Below, in pieces: positions 54,198-62,600 of a stretch of DNA of 64,000 nucleotides. Each line of letters starts with the position of its first letter. Within the stretch, counting starts at the first letter, position 1. Below the pieces are notes generated by a model that saw only the letters and a program-made list of their open reading frames with translations, did not search any database and was not told the DNA's origin. The stretch lies in the NCBI GenBank assembly GCA_963781805.1, contig CAWAHF010000004.1, positions 6,076,001 to 6,140,000 on the forward strand, read 5' to 3'. The position numbers and the translations under genes were made by a program. This stretch comes from JAFGPL01 sp963781805. GTDB taxonomy: Bacteria; Bacteroidota; Bacteroidia; Bacteroidales; UBA10428.

Positions 54198-54521
54198 TTA
54201 TGTGGCTTCTTCTAATATTTCAAATCCTGTCTTTTTTATCTCAACTACAAATGGATTATCTGAAAAAAAGTCATCATGTGAAATCGGGTGTGGCTCAATT
54301 CGTGTATCAATTTGAGAAGCTAATAACATTAACTGAACTTGAACATCAAATCGTTTTGAATCATCTAAATCTCTGAAAATTATAGCCAAATCAATATCAC
54401 TGTCTTGGTCTGAGTTTCCCTTCGCAATAGAACCAAATACATAAACAGACTCAAAATCCGAATACTTTTGTTGAATTAATTTAATATAATTTGTTATTGT
54501 TTTATTAATTGCTTTATCCAT
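54198..54521 (-). CDS. MNT-type nucleotidyltransferase, copy 1
   Basis: The 107-aa product has the minimal nucleotidyltransferase signature GSIAKGNSDQDSDIDLAIIF (about 32-51: GS followed by DxD), with the third acidic position in DTRIEPHPISHDD. MNT proteins that pair with HEPN proteins AMPylate the toxin and thereby block it. It overlaps the upstream HEPN gene by 28 bp, so the two are translated together, forming a HEPN-MNT toxin-antitoxin module. Confidence 0.88.
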   Translation of the reverse strand: MDKAINKTITNYIKLIQQKYSDFESVYVFGSIAKGNSDQDSDIDLAIIFRDLDDSKRFDVQVQLMLLASQIDTRIEPHPISHDDFFSDNPFVVEIKKTGFEILEEAT

Positions 54522-54901
54522 TTTCTCAGTTCTTTTAATTTACCAATCCATTCTGTTGTAAAATCTGGAGTACACCGCTGTTTAAAACTCATTTTATAAT
54601 CATCATATCGAGCATTAATATTGAAAGCAGTCACTGTTAATAATTGCTCTTTTTTATCATTATCAATTTTCAAATCTGCTTTCTCGGCAAGTCTTAATAA
54701 GTTATGGATGTATGGTGGATAATCTGATTTTATATGGACATAAAATGCTTTTAATAATTTCTCAATCATCAAATGACCAATAAATAATGACCAACTATAT
54801 CTTTTAGAATTATACATGTCAATCATTGTGTCATAATCGTCATCAGAACTATCAACCCAATATTTTATTAATTTTTCTTTATCAATTTTTTTATTCTCCA
54901 T
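54494..54901 (-). CDS. HEPN-domain protein, copy 1
   Basis: The 135-aa helical product matches HEPN toxins of MNT pairs: KYWVDSSDDDYDTMIDMYNS, WSLFIGHLMIEKLLKAFYVH, LLRLAEKADLKIDNDKKEQL, and NARYDDYKMSFKQRC near the end, where the RxxxxY-type catalytic residues of this subgroup lie. HEPN proteins of this class are ribonucleases targeting tRNA or mRNA. It is the first gene of the pair. TATCTTTG occurs just before the ATG. Confidence 0.85.
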   Translation of the reverse strand: MENKKIDKEKLIKYWVDSSDDDYDTMIDMYNSKRYSWSLFIGHLMIEKLLKAFYVHIKSDYPPYIHNLLRLAEKADLKIDNDKKEQLLTVTAFNINARYDDYKMSFKQRCTPDFTTEWIGKLKELRKWIKQLIKQ

Positions 54902-54906
54902 GTTTT

Positions 54907-54914
54907 CAAAGATA
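54907..54914 (-). promoter_or_regulatory. -7 box (TATCTTTG) of HEPN-MNT copy 1
   Basis: On the minus strand TATCTTTG lies only 5 bp before the HEPN ATG, so transcripts would be nearly leaderless. The same box occurs at 55809-55816 in the duplicated cassette. Confidence 0.45.
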
Positions 54915-54969
54915 CGAAAATCTTAAAATCAAGAATATATCAACTTGAAAATCTGTCTCCTGCCATTAA

Positions 54970-55099
54970 GCACAACGTTTTACAATATGAAACGGTTGGG
55001 TTTTCGGAGCGCGTTCGTATCCTCCGTTGGAAAAGTATGTTTGAAAAACAAATGCTCGCAAACCACTGAACCCCAACTGTTTTATATTGTGTGTTGTGC
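54970..55099. repeat. attC-like site of HEPN-MNT cassette copy 2
   Basis: The ends are GCACAACG and GTGTTGTGC, with the same arms as 54068-54197. It separates the two identical cassettes. Confidence 0.8.
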
Positions 55100-55423
55100 T
55101 TATGTGGCTTCTTCTAATATTTCAAATCCTGTCTTTTTTATCTCAACTACAAATGGATTATCTGAAAAAAAGTCATCATGTGAAATCGGGTGTGGCTCAA
55201 TTCGTGTATCAATTTGAGAAGCTAATAACATTAACTGAACTTGAACATCAAATCGTTTTGAATCATCTAAATCTCTGAAAATTATAGCCAAATCAATATC
55301 ACTGTCTTGGTCTGAGTTTCCCTTCGCAATAGAACCAAATACATAAACAGACTCAAAATCCGAATACTTTTGTTGAATTAATTTAATATAATTTGTTATT
55401 GTTTTATTAATTGCTTTATCCAT
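55100..55423 (-). CDS. MNT-type nucleotidyltransferase, copy 2
   Basis: This is an exact duplicate of the gene at 54198-54521, with intact GS...DxD active site and the same 28-bp overlap with its HEPN partner. Two copies raise the dose of both antitoxin and toxin equally, so the duplication may be neutral. Confidence 0.88.
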   Translation of the reverse strand: MDKAINKTITNYIKLIQQKYSDFESVYVFGSIAKGNSDQDSDIDLAIIFRDLDDSKRFDVQVQLMLLASQIDTRIEPHPISHDDFFSDNPFVVEIKKTGFEILEEAT

Positions 55424-55803
55424 TTTCTCAGTTCTTTTAATTTACCAATCCATTCTGTTGTAAAATCTGGAGTACACCGCTGTTTAAAACTCATTTTATA
55501 ATCATCATATCGAGCATTAATATTGAAAGCAGTCACTGTTAATAATTGCTCTTTTTTATCATTATCAATTTTCAAATCTGCTTTCTCGGCAAGTCTTAAT
55601 AAGTTATGGATGTATGGTGGATAATCTGATTTTATATGGACATAAAATGCTTTTAATAATTTCTCAATCATCAAATGACCAATAAATAATGACCAACTAT
55701 ATCTTTTAGAATTATACATGTCAATCATTGTGTCATAATCGTCATCAGAACTATCAACCCAATATTTTATTAATTTTTCTTTATCAATTTTTTTATTCTC
55801 CAT
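55396..55803 (-). CDS. HEPN-domain protein, copy 2
   Basis: This is an exact duplicate of the gene at 54494-54901, with the same start, catalytic-end motif and TATCTTTG box directly upstream. Both copies are intact, with no sign yet of decay. Confidence 0.85.
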   Translation of the reverse strand: MENKKIDKEKLIKYWVDSSDDDYDTMIDMYNSKRYSWSLFIGHLMIEKLLKAFYVHIKSDYPPYIHNLLRLAEKADLKIDNDKKEQLLTVTAFNINARYDDYKMSFKQRCTPDFTTEWIGKLKELRKWIKQLIKQ

Positions 55804-55808
55804 GTTTT

Positions 55809-55816
55809 CAAAGATA
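55809..55816 (-). promoter_or_regulatory. -7 box (TATCTTTG) of HEPN-MNT copy 2
   Basis: This is the duplicate of the box at 54907-54914, 5 bp before the HEPN ATG on the minus strand. Confidence 0.45.
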
Positions 55817-55871
55817 CGAAAATCTTAAAATCAAGAATATATCAACTTGAAAATCTGTCTCCTGCCATTAA

Positions 55872-56002
55872 GCACAACGTTGGCAATATGCAAAGTTGGG
55901 GATTACGGAGCGATTACCTATCAAGATACACGGCACTTGATGCGAGCCACAACCCTTGAATAACCTATTAAACCCCAATTTTGTATATTGCGTGTTATGG
56001 CC
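55872..56002. repeat. attC-like site
   Basis: The ends are GCACAACG and CGTGTTATGGC; arms CAATATGCAAAGTTGGGG and CCCCAATTTTGTATATTG pair. Reading the minus strand, the gene at 56048-56647 is followed by the box GCCATAACACG, the arms, and a final AACGTTGTGC, the order RYYYAAC-like ... GTTRRRY-like of integron attC sites. Confidence 0.8.
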
Positions 56003-56047
56003 TGGCAATTTATATTGTTTATATTCTCAATCAATCTGTTACTATTT

Positions 56048-56647
56048 TTAATCCATTTTAAAAAAATCATCAAAATACGCTTGTCCTTTTCTTTTCACCT
56101 CTGCAATAAATTCAAGAATCGAATCCGATATTTCTGTTTCGTAATCAATCCTGTAACCATGCTGAGTTAAAGTCAATATTACTAAGTGTTTCTTATTATT
56201 TTCTAGTCGAAAGTAACTATTATCAGAATAATCATCACCGTACATTAGTATGGTCTTAAACGTATCTACACCAACAGTATCTCCAAGTTTGTTTAATTTA
56301 TAAATATATTCGTCTTCACCTTGTTTTGTCTTTGCGTAATTTATAGAAAAATCTTGAGAGCAAATAGAATCAATTAATACATGTTGATTATCGCAAGGTT
56401 TTATAACTGAATCGGTATCAATGTGGTAAATTTCTCTAATCATATCATAAGTCAATCGTAAACTGTCAGGCGAATAGGAGTCATGTTGACTTAAAAACAA
56501 AGTATCAATCTTGTCAGCACTACAAATCAAAACCAAATCAGAATTAAGATACCATCGGGCTATGTCAAAATTCGTAATAATCCTTGCAGCTTTAATATTA
56601 TTAAAGGCAAGAATACTTATAAAACCGATAATCAGAAATCTTTTCAT
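56048..56647 (-). CDS. Secreted hypothetical protein (199 aa)
   Basis: A signal peptide (MKRFLIIGFISILAFNNIKA) is followed by a mostly beta region: DIARWYLNSDLVLICSADKI, a hydrophilic centre with two Cys (PCDNQHVLIDSICSQ), SYFRLENNKKHLVILTL, and a helical end (SILEFIAEVKRKGQAYFDDF). No domain is recognised. It is a one-gene cassette between two attC-like sites, 45 bp before the site that follows it. Confidence 0.65.
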   Translation of the reverse strand: MKRFLIIGFISILAFNNIKAARIITNFDIARWYLNSDLVLICSADKIDTLFLSQHDSYSPDSLRLTYDMIREIYHIDTDSVIKPCDNQHVLIDSICSQDFSINYAKTKQGEDEYIYKLNKLGDTVGVDTFKTILMYGDDYSDNSYFRLENNKKHLVILTLTQHGYRIDYETEISDSILEFIAEVKRKGQAYFDDFFKMD

Positions 56648-56685
56648 GTCATTTGTCTATATGCAGTGTCGCTTTTTTTGCTTGG

Positions 56686-56814
56686 CCATAACGCAATGAG
56701 TATATTTTGTTGCCGGATTCAATGCCTTCATTTGACAGTTTGCACGAATGTAACCAAAAGAACTTAAATTGGCAAACCAACTAGCCGGCAATGAAATATA
56801 CTTAATGTTACCGC
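56686..56814. repeat. attC-like site
   Basis: The ends are CATAACG and ATGTTACCG; arms GTATATTTTGTTGCCGG and CCGGCAATGAAATATAC pair. The centre sequence differs from the other sites, so it is one of the more diverged members. Confidence 0.7.
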
Positions 56815-57090
56815 ACGTAATTATTTATTTATCAACATATTGGCAAAATATACTATCAATGGCAGAACTCTGCCGAATCAGCAGAAGGACAAAAATACCA
56901 GGGCGTGGGCAGGCCAATCTAACGAAATGACCGGGCGTGCCATCACTGCCCATTTGATTAATTCTGGTAAATATGTACCGACGTTAAATTCCGCCAAAAT
57001 TTTTTAAATAAGTACCTGCTCTGCTGCCTGAGCGAACATGACCAAATTACCGAATGTAAGAACGTACCAGAATGCAAATTTTTTATGTGC
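56815..57090. other. Cassette without an intact gene
   Basis: Between two attC-like sites there are 276 bp without an intact ORF. One minus-strand frame gives FAFWYVLTFGNLVMFAQAAE, a stop, KILAEFNVGTYLPELIKWAV..., another stop and LPLIVYFANMLINK, so it may be a dead small membrane gene. A GGGCGTGGGCAGG/GGGCGTGCCATCACTGCCC repeat lies inside. Confidence 0.5.
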
Positions 57091-57220
57091 GGTTAACGTT
57101 CCGCAATATGAAACGGTTGGGTTTTCGGGCTGCGTTCCTGTCCACCGTCAAAAAAGCTGAAGCGAGAACCAAAACCTCGCAAACCACTGAACCCCAACTG
57201 TTTTATATTGTGTGTTGTGC
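57091..57220. repeat. attC-like site
   Basis: The ends are TTAACG and GTGTTGTGC; arms CAATATGAAACGGTTGGG and CCCCAACTGTTTTATATTG are almost the same as in the HEPN-MNT sites, but the centre has GCTGCGTTCCTGTCC instead of GCGCGTTCGTATCC. Confidence 0.8.
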
Positions 57221-57249
57221 TTAGTTAGTTGTCGTTTTATCTATTCTTT

Positions 57250-57417
57250 CTAGCGAAAAAGTACAGTAAATGTTTGCCCAATTATAAATACTGATACTGA
57301 GACAATTAACAAAACATCATATCTTTTTTTACTAAAAAGTTTTGAATCTCTATTAGTCCCAAGTACTGTCAAAAGAATACCTGACCAACTTGTTAATACT
57401 ACTCCTAATGTAAACAT
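57250..57417 (-). CDS. Small two-TM protein (55 aa)
   Basis: From the ATG at 57417 the product reads MFTLGVVLTSWSGILLTVLG, a short basic loop (NRDSKLFSKKRYD), then VLLIVSVSVFIIGQTFTVLF and ends in Arg. Two hydrophobic helices joined by a charged loop suggest a small inner-membrane protein. It lies 24 bp after the lipoprotein gene and 30 bp before the attC-like site, so the two genes share a cassette. No family is recognised. Confidence 0.5.
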   Translation of the reverse strand: MFTLGVVLTSWSGILLTVLGTNRDSKLFSKKRYDVLLIVSVSVFIIGQTFTVLFR

Positions 57418-57441
57418 CAATCGCTTGTTTTAATAAGTAAC

Positions 57442-58194
57442 TCATTTAAATTCAATGTTTTTAAAAATCAAGTCGACATAATTAGCTTCGCTTAAATTCA
57501 AATCGGTATCAAGTTTGTAATTATGTGTCAAATAAGTTTTTAAATCAATCACGGAATAAAAAGGTTCGTAGAATTCTCCATCAGAGGTCCCAATCCAAGC
57601 AACAATTATTGAATCATTGTTTAGCCAAAAAGAATCCTGAAATTGTCCAGCTGAACCAAATGTTTGTAGAATAATCCGTAGTTGTTTTTCTAAATCAATA
57701 ATTGCTAATTGACAATCAATATCTCCGAAACCGATTACGTTTCCTTCAGAATCGTAATCCAGTACATAGGTGTAACTATATAAATCCACAGCTTTAGACG
57801 AATCTGGAGAATATTTTAAATATGGATTATATAAATCAAAGAATCGTTTTTTAAATGTACTATCTCCAAGAGGTTCTTGATACGGTTTCAAAATAATAGT
57901 CTCAAAGTTTTTAAATCCACTAATATTAAAATCAGGGGAAATTTTCTCATAAAATCCAACCCACTGAGATAAACTACTTTTTAAATCTACACTAAAGTTT
58001 TTCTTAATCAGTGTTTTGTCAATATTTGTATCGACAGGAATATAATCAAGCTCATAACTATCGGACTGTACAACTGCATCAATTTGCTCCTTTGTTTCGG
58101 AATCGGAATCAAGTTTTTTAACTTTTTCTGAATCTGAACCAGTTTTACATGAAGCCATGAAAATCAAAATCAATATGTAGAGTAAATGTTTCAT
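57442..58194 (-). CDS. Lipoprotein of unknown function (250 aa)
   Basis: The signal MKHLLYILILIFMASC has a lipobox with Cys 16. A hydrophilic linker rich in Ser, Asp and Lys follows (TGSDSEKVKKLDSDSETKEQ), then a domain with FYEKISPDFNISGFKNFETI, a beta segment DSEGNVIGFGDIDCQLAIID, and WLNDSIIVAWIGTSDGEFYEP. No known family is recognised. It is the first gene of its cassette and probably an outer-membrane lipoprotein. Confidence 0.7.
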   Translation of the reverse strand: MKHLLYILILIFMASCKTGSDSEKVKKLDSDSETKEQIDAVVQSDSYELDYIPVDTNIDKTLIKKNFSVDLKSSLSQWVGFYEKISPDFNISGFKNFETIILKPYQEPLGDSTFKKRFFDLYNPYLKYSPDSSKAVDLYSYTYVLDYDSEGNVIGFGDIDCQLAIIDLEKQLRIILQTFGSAGQFQDSFWLNNDSIIVAWIGTSDGEFYEPFYSVIDLKTYLTHNYKLDTDLNLSEANYVDLIFKNIEFK

Positions 58195-58213
58195 GTGTTC
58201 GGGTCATAATTAA

Positions 58214-58347
58214 GCACAACGGATGGCGGTATGAGTAGTGCGGGATTTCGAAGCTCTTACCTATCAAACCGTTGCGATGTTTATTAAATGTACTCATGTT
58301 AAATTTACCACATTACCCCGCATTACTTATGACCGCGTGTTGTATGC
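58214..58347. repeat. attC-like site
   Basis: The ends are GCACAACGG and GCGTGTTGTATGC; arms GCGGTATGAGTAGTGCGGG and CCCGCATTACTTATGACCGC pair. It closes the four-gene cassette on its right. Confidence 0.8.
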
Positions 58348-58467
58348 TGGGCTTTATTCATTATCAGTTAATTATCAATCCTTTACAATCGAAAATCAGC
58401 TCAATCGAAGTACTGCTGTTTCCGAAAAAATTAGTTTTTAGGGTCGGCAAGAAAGCGGTGGCAAACA

Positions 58468-58545
58468 GATAAGCTCTTTTGCAATTTTTGGCTGTGTGTC
58501 TGCTTGTGCAAATTGCAAATGTGCTTGGCTGTGTGAGTGAGCAAT
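58468..58545. repeat. Flanking repeat of the four-gene unit, copy 1
   Basis: CTCTTTTGCAATTTTTGGCT, GTGTGTCTGCTTGTGC and AAATTGCAAATGTGC closely match 62389-62458 on the same strand. The piece just left of each copy also has related AGCGGTGGCAAAC/GCGGGTTGGCAAA words. Each copy can fold into a hairpin through TTTGCAA/TTGCAAA. Confidence 0.6.
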
Positions 58546-58928
58546 TAAACTAAACATTCCTCCAAATACATAAATGATTGTGGTGGTGTAGCATTAAAGT
58601 CATCTTTTAATGATAATGCTCTTTCATAGCGCTTTACTCCCTTTATTTTTATCGCGTATCCTTTTTCTTTGTTTATGAAATAATCGAAAAAGAAATTTTT
58701 TGTTATACCTGAATAATCTTTGGTCAAATTCCAAAGCTCATTTAAATCATGGTTTAATATCTTTTCAATCTCGAATTCTCCAATCACTTGTTGTACAGGA
58801 GATGAAGCGTAAACGACAACTGTCTTCACATTCTTATTTTTGAAAACAGAACGTCTAAACTCATATTTCTTTGTACCAGCAAAAATCTTTTCAGCAAATT
58901 CAGGTTTAATTGATAATAATACTTTCAT
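58545..58928 (-). CDS. ASCH-domain protein (127 aa)
   Basis: The ASCH pattern is visible: LLSIKPEFAEKIFAGTKKYE and FRRSVFK at the start (the G-x-K-x-x-E-x-R motif), then VVVYASSPVQQVIGEFEIEK and a C-terminal YAIKIKGVKRYERALSL. ASCH domains share the PUA-like fold and bind RNA or modified bases. It overlaps the upstream PIN-GNAT gene by 23 bp and is the last gene of a four-gene cassette, followed by the flanking repeat. Its role with the PIN protein is inferred only from linkage. Confidence 0.85.
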   Translation of the reverse strand: MKVLLSIKPEFAEKIFAGTKKYEFRRSVFKNKNVKTVVVYASSPVQQVIGEFEIEKILNHDLNELWNLTKDYSGITKNFFFDYFINKEKGYAIKIKGVKRYERALSLKDDFNATPPQSFMYLEECLV

Positions 58929-60438
58929 TCGTATCGGTTTCTTTCAAAATTAACTCAAATTGTTCTTTAGTTATTCTCTTTAATCCTCTAATCTCATTTT
59001 CCGCACCAGTTAGAATCCCCAAATCTAATAATCTTTGGCGATTTATCCTTTTACCAGTAGGAAACGAATGTGTATATAAAAAGTTTATAATAAATGGTCT
59101 AAAATTTGGTTTCCAATTCCAATATTCTTTTAGTCCGTTATCTGAAAATATACTCCTTTTCCTACATTTCAAAATAAAATCGTTTTCATCTACAATATCA
59201 GTAATTTTTCCCTCGGCAATAGCAATTGTAGTTATTACACTGGTATAATATGCAGACCTACCCGATGCAGCAGTTCGATAAAAAACAATGATATCGCCTT
59301 TGTTAATATTCTTTTCAATTGACCTACATATGTAAACCTTACTAATTGCATTTCTATGCGGTTCATTTTCAACAAAGTCATAAGGTGATTCTGTGGTCAA
59401 GATTGAGTCTGGTAAAAGTTCAGTATGATAATCTGGATAAATAGGAATCATAAATATATTTGTGTTTTTAGAAAAATAAGGGAAGGTTAGTTTAGGATTA
59501 TCAAGGTTAAAAGAAGGTGAGAAATCCCTTACATAAACTAATTCATTTCCATTATTCGTGGTTTTTGTGCCAAACAAAACGAATCCCCAATCCTCAAGTA
59601 AACTAATTAATCTTTTCTGTTCGTCTCTTTTATCAAATATTGTTACATAAATCTCATCAACTTTATATTGAATTGCATTGTCAAAAATTATCTTCATAAA
59701 ACGTTCACCAAGACGAACTCCATTACTAATAACTTTAAATGTTCCAATTTTTAATCGCCTTTTAGGGGTAAATATTGGTGTTAAATCAGAGTAATTTTCA
59801 TCCTTTCCTTCCACTTTTAGAAATAAAAATGAAAGAATATTTCCTCTATTTATAGTAACGTAAGCTATTTCATCCGACTTTTTTAGAAACCATTTATCAA
59901 AACCTATATAGTCTTCTTTGAAACTATCAAAAAAAGAATCATTTAGGTTTATCTCTCCAAATAGCTTTTTTGTTACAGCTAAAACCTTGTAATCAACTAA
60001 CTCTGGGTTTTCTGAAACTACTTTTTCAAGAAAAGAGTCAATTTTAAAAACCCTGTCAGAAATACCTAATAATTCAGCCTTTCTATGAATTTTCTTGTCT
60101 TCGGTAATTAGGAATTCGATTCTTTCACTAAATACTTCATTTAAAAGAATAGTATCATTTTTATCATTTTCATTGACATCAATTTTTTCCGAAACAGCAA
60201 TTACTTCAGGTCTTAAAGGTGTAACTGTCTTTAAAATCTCGTAGCTTTCCAATTTAATTCCTAAAGTATCTACGGTTGCTTGATTACTGTTCTTTTCAAT
60301 TTCTTTTATTGTTACAGGGTGAACACATTTGATATACTTGCCCTTATCCAGCCAACGAAATAGTACACCTATGTCAACATTTAGTATTCGACTTGCTTCT
60401 CTATGAATAACGATATTAGTATCAAGTAATGCCTTCAT
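58906..60438 (-). CDS. PIN-GNAT-EVE-like multidomain protein (510 aa)
   Basis: Residues 1-140 form a PIN-like nuclease domain: the first acidic motif in LLDTNIVIHRE (D6), the central acidic residues around DKNDTILLNE, and LITEDKKI. Residues ~185-300 resemble a GNAT acetyltransferase: RRLKIGTFKV, then LGERFMKIIFDNAIQYKVDE and LLEDWGFVLFGTKT. The last ~170 residues hold a PUA/EVE-like part with NKGDIIVFYRTAASGRSAYYTS. Proteins of this plan are linked to ASCH proteins in Bacteroidota and are thought to be RNA-directed effectors. It lies between HNH and ASCH genes with a 4-bp gap and a 23-bp overlap. Confidence 0.8.
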   Translation of the reverse strand: MKALLDTNIVIHREASRILNVDIGVLFRWLDKGKYIKCVHPVTIKEIEKNSNQATVDTLGIKLESYEILKTVTPLRPEVIAVSEKIDVNENDKNDTILLNEVFSERIEFLITEDKKIHRKAELLGISDRVFKIDSFLEKVVSENPELVDYKVLAVTKKLFGEINLNDSFFDSFKEDYIGFDKWFLKKSDEIAYVTINRGNILSFLFLKVEGKDENYSDLTPIFTPKRRLKIGTFKVISNGVRLGERFMKIIFDNAIQYKVDEIYVTIFDKRDEQKRLISLLEDWGFVLFGTKTTNNGNELVYVRDFSPSFNLDNPKLTFPYFSKNTNIFMIPIYPDYHTELLPDSILTTESPYDFVENEPHRNAISKVYICRSIEKNINKGDIIVFYRTAASGRSAYYTSVITTIAIAEGKITDIVDENDFILKCRKRSIFSDNGLKEYWNWKPNFRPFIINFLYTHSFPTGKRINRQRLLDLGILTGAENEIRGLKRITKEQFELILKETDTNESIIIN

Positions 60439-60442
60439 ATGT

Positions 60443-61282
60443 TTAAAAATTATGAAAATCCTTCTTTTCCATCAAAAGAATTGATTTATTATGATTTCTA
60501 TTAATCCATTTTAAATATTCGTCCATTCCTTTCTCTGTAAGGTTAATTGTATATTCTACTCCCATTATTGCGCAAACGAAATATAAATCATCCATATGTC
60601 TAAATTCACCATCTATTTCTGGTTTGCTAGGTATTAAAAAATCATATTCGTGCATTGTTTGAGAAGCAACCGATGAACCATTTTTATCAATTTCTATAAT
60701 TCTGTCCTCTTCATAAATTTTTCTTGAATAATAAGGCCAAAATTTACATCCTTTACCATATCTAACAAAGTTACGTAATGGTTCAAGAGTTTCATTTTCT
60801 ATAAAATCTATTTGCCAATTTTCTACCTGAGATACCCTTTGAGCTAATGCTTCCAAGGCAATTTTACCTAAAAATCTTGATATATAAATATTATCTGATG
60901 GAGGAAGTTCAATTTGTGGAATATAAAATTGAGAGAATTCTCCTGCTCGAATCTTTTTAAAAATTTCTTTATCCTGAACATTTACTTCAATTATCTTATC
61001 TTCCCTTAAATGTATTTCAATTTCACCATTGTTAGATGCAATTACCCCTGGGATTCCAGGAATTTTACCTTTTTTACTTTCAATAACATTTCGTCCTCTT
61101 AAAGATTTGAAATAAGGAAGTTCTAAAACTTTCTTTTCAATTTTATTTGCGAAATAGTTGTTGCATTTATCACAAACAATTCCTTTTTGTAAAACATGTG
61201 ATTTATTCCCTAAGCTCTCAGGTATAATATGCTCTATAGATTTTGAACACGAACTTTCTATTTTGCAAAAAATACATCTCAT
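60443..61282 (-). CDS. HNH endonuclease-like protein (279 aa)
   Basis: The N-terminus is an HNH_4-type zinc nuclease: CIFCKIES, then SIEHIIPESLGNKSH (the catalytic H-H region) and CDKCNNYFANKIE with the second Cys pair and the Asn. The remaining ~220 residues (with FLGKIALEALAQRVSQ and YFVCAIMGVEYTINL) are of unknown fold. Such proteins nick or cut DNA, or in some cases serve in defence. The start overlaps the upstream membrane protein gene by 4 bp. It is the second gene of the four-gene unit. Confidence 0.85.
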   Translation of the reverse strand: MRCIFCKIESSCSKSIEHIIPESLGNKSHVLQKGIVCDKCNNYFANKIEKKVLELPYFKSLRGRNVIESKKGKIPGIPGVIASNNGEIEIHLREDKIIEVNVQDKEIFKKIRAGEFSQFYIPQIELPPSDNIYISRFLGKIALEALAQRVSQVENWQIDFIENETLEPLRNFVRYGKGCKFWPYYSRKIYEEDRIIEIDKNGSSVASQTMHEYDFLIPSKPEIDGEFRHMDDLYFVCAIMGVEYTINLTEKGMDEYLKWINRNHNKSILLMEKKDFHNF

Positions 61283-62349
61283 TTTTTAAACTTTAATTTA
61301 TACCCCAACCAATTCCAAATTTTCGCAAAGAGATTAGAGATTTTAGGCCAGATAAAGTAAATCAACATTGAAAATGCCACAATAAAAGTTATATAAATTT
61401 CAGTTGGCATTTTCTCCCAAATTTCTGATAATGATAGTTCAGGGGTAAATGTTTTCCTGTAAGCTGGAACAAACAATAAAAAACCACAAAGGATATTTAC
61501 AAGAATCGCTAAAGCAAATTGACCAGTTCCTATTCTTTCACGAGAATAAACTGAAAAAAATCCATAACTATTTTTCTTTTCTTTTTTGTTGAATACAACG
61601 ACCAACTCATCTTTTTTAACCCTTTTATCAAGCATGTACTTTTTAAAAGGTTCATCTTCAAGTGTTCTAATATTCTTTAATGCTGTAGCATCAAAAAATG
61701 TTAAGTCATAAGAATTAGGAAGTATGTTAAAATAAAAGCACGTATTAATTTTACATAAGGAATGAGTTCTAAAATCAAGTATTGAATTTTTGGGCAAATT
61801 CCGTTTCTCATTTACTTTGACATCATATATAATTGTTGAACGACTAACTCCAGCTTTACGAGTAGATAATTCATCAGTACTGGCATTTATATAAAATCGA
61901 AAGTAAAGATTTGCGACTTCAGGAAATGCGGAATCAAGATATGGTTTAAGATTTAGACTGATTTTAACTATTTTATTTGTTTCATCAATCGTTGATTTAA
62001 ATGGAATAATGAATAAAGGCTCTCTTCCCGTAAATTCTTGAACAACACCTTCCTTCTTTTCACCTCCATCAACGAACCTAGTACTTTTAATAGAATCATT
62101 GAAAATAAATCGGCAATTATCTGAATCAATTAACCTCTCATATAAATCAACTACATTATTACTTGATTTTATCCATGGAATATAAATATTCAATTCTAAT
62201 ATCTCATTATTAATTGATTCTCCTCTTTTAATTTCACCGCCAAATTCTATTAATGCTGAATTATTTATAAATTCCCAAGAACATATATGAAAACGTTCAA
62301 TTTCAATGTCATTTGGTTTATCTGTAAAAATGAAGTAATTATTTTCCAT
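61279..62349 (-). CDS. Membrane-anchored hypothetical protein (356 aa)
   Basis: The first ~270 residues are soluble and beta-rich (WEFINNSALIEFGGEIKRG, LFIIPFKSTID, YDVKVNEKRNLP). Two hydrophobic helices lie near the C-terminus (about 280-299, FALAILVNILCGFLLFVPAY, and 318-336, IYITFIVAFSMLIYFIWP), followed by a basic tail. No signal peptide is present, so the large domain is probably cytoplasmic. It is the first gene of the cassette, overlapping the HNH gene by 4 bp. It resembles membrane effectors or sensors of defence operons in layout only; I recognise no family. Confidence 0.7.
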   Translation of the reverse strand: MENNYFIFTDKPNDIEIERFHICSWEFINNSALIEFGGEIKRGESINNEILELNIYIPWIKSSNNVVDLYERLIDSDNCRFIFNDSIKSTRFVDGGEKKEGVVQEFTGREPLFIIPFKSTIDETNKIVKISLNLKPYLDSAFPEVANLYFRFYINASTDELSTRKAGVSRSTIIYDVKVNEKRNLPKNSILDFRTHSLCKINTCFYFNILPNSYDLTFFDATALKNIRTLEDEPFKKYMLDKRVKKDELVVVFNKKEKKNSYGFFSVYSRERIGTGQFALAILVNILCGFLLFVPAYRKTFTPELSLSEIWEKMPTEIYITFIVAFSMLIYFIWPKISNLFAKIWNWLGYKLKFKK

Positions 62350-62388
62350 TTGTCTGTTATTTAATCATTTGGCGATTTTGGATATTGC

Positions 62389-62458
62389 ACTCTTTTGCAA
62401 ATTTTGGTTTGTGTGTCAGCCTGTGCGATTTGCAAATGTGTGCAATGTGCGAGGGCTT
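62389..62458. repeat. Flanking repeat of the four-gene unit, copy 2
   Basis: ACTCTTTTGCAAATTTTGG, TTTGTGTGTCAGCCTGTGC and GATTTGCAAATGTG match 58468-58545. Together the copies bracket exactly the four genes in direct orientation. Confidence 0.6.
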
Positions 62459-62600
62459 CCCTAACTGTCCCGAAGGGCAGAAGCGGGTTGGCAAAAACTA
62501 ATTTTTTCTTGCACCAACCTTCAATCAATGCTCCAATCCAGTCTAAAATATTTTTGAATTTTCAGTCAAATTATCAATGTACTGCTGTCTTTTTAGCCTT

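Larger units (their letters stand above)
54072..55875. repeat. Exact tandem duplication of one 902-bp cassette
   Basis: Bases 54072-54973 are repeated as 54974-55875. By eye I see no difference, and the encoded proteins are identical. Each unit begins at the AACG of an attC-like site and ends just before the next AACG. The base before each junction differs (T, then C), so the duplicated unit is precisely one gene-pair-plus-site cassette. Confidence 0.9.
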
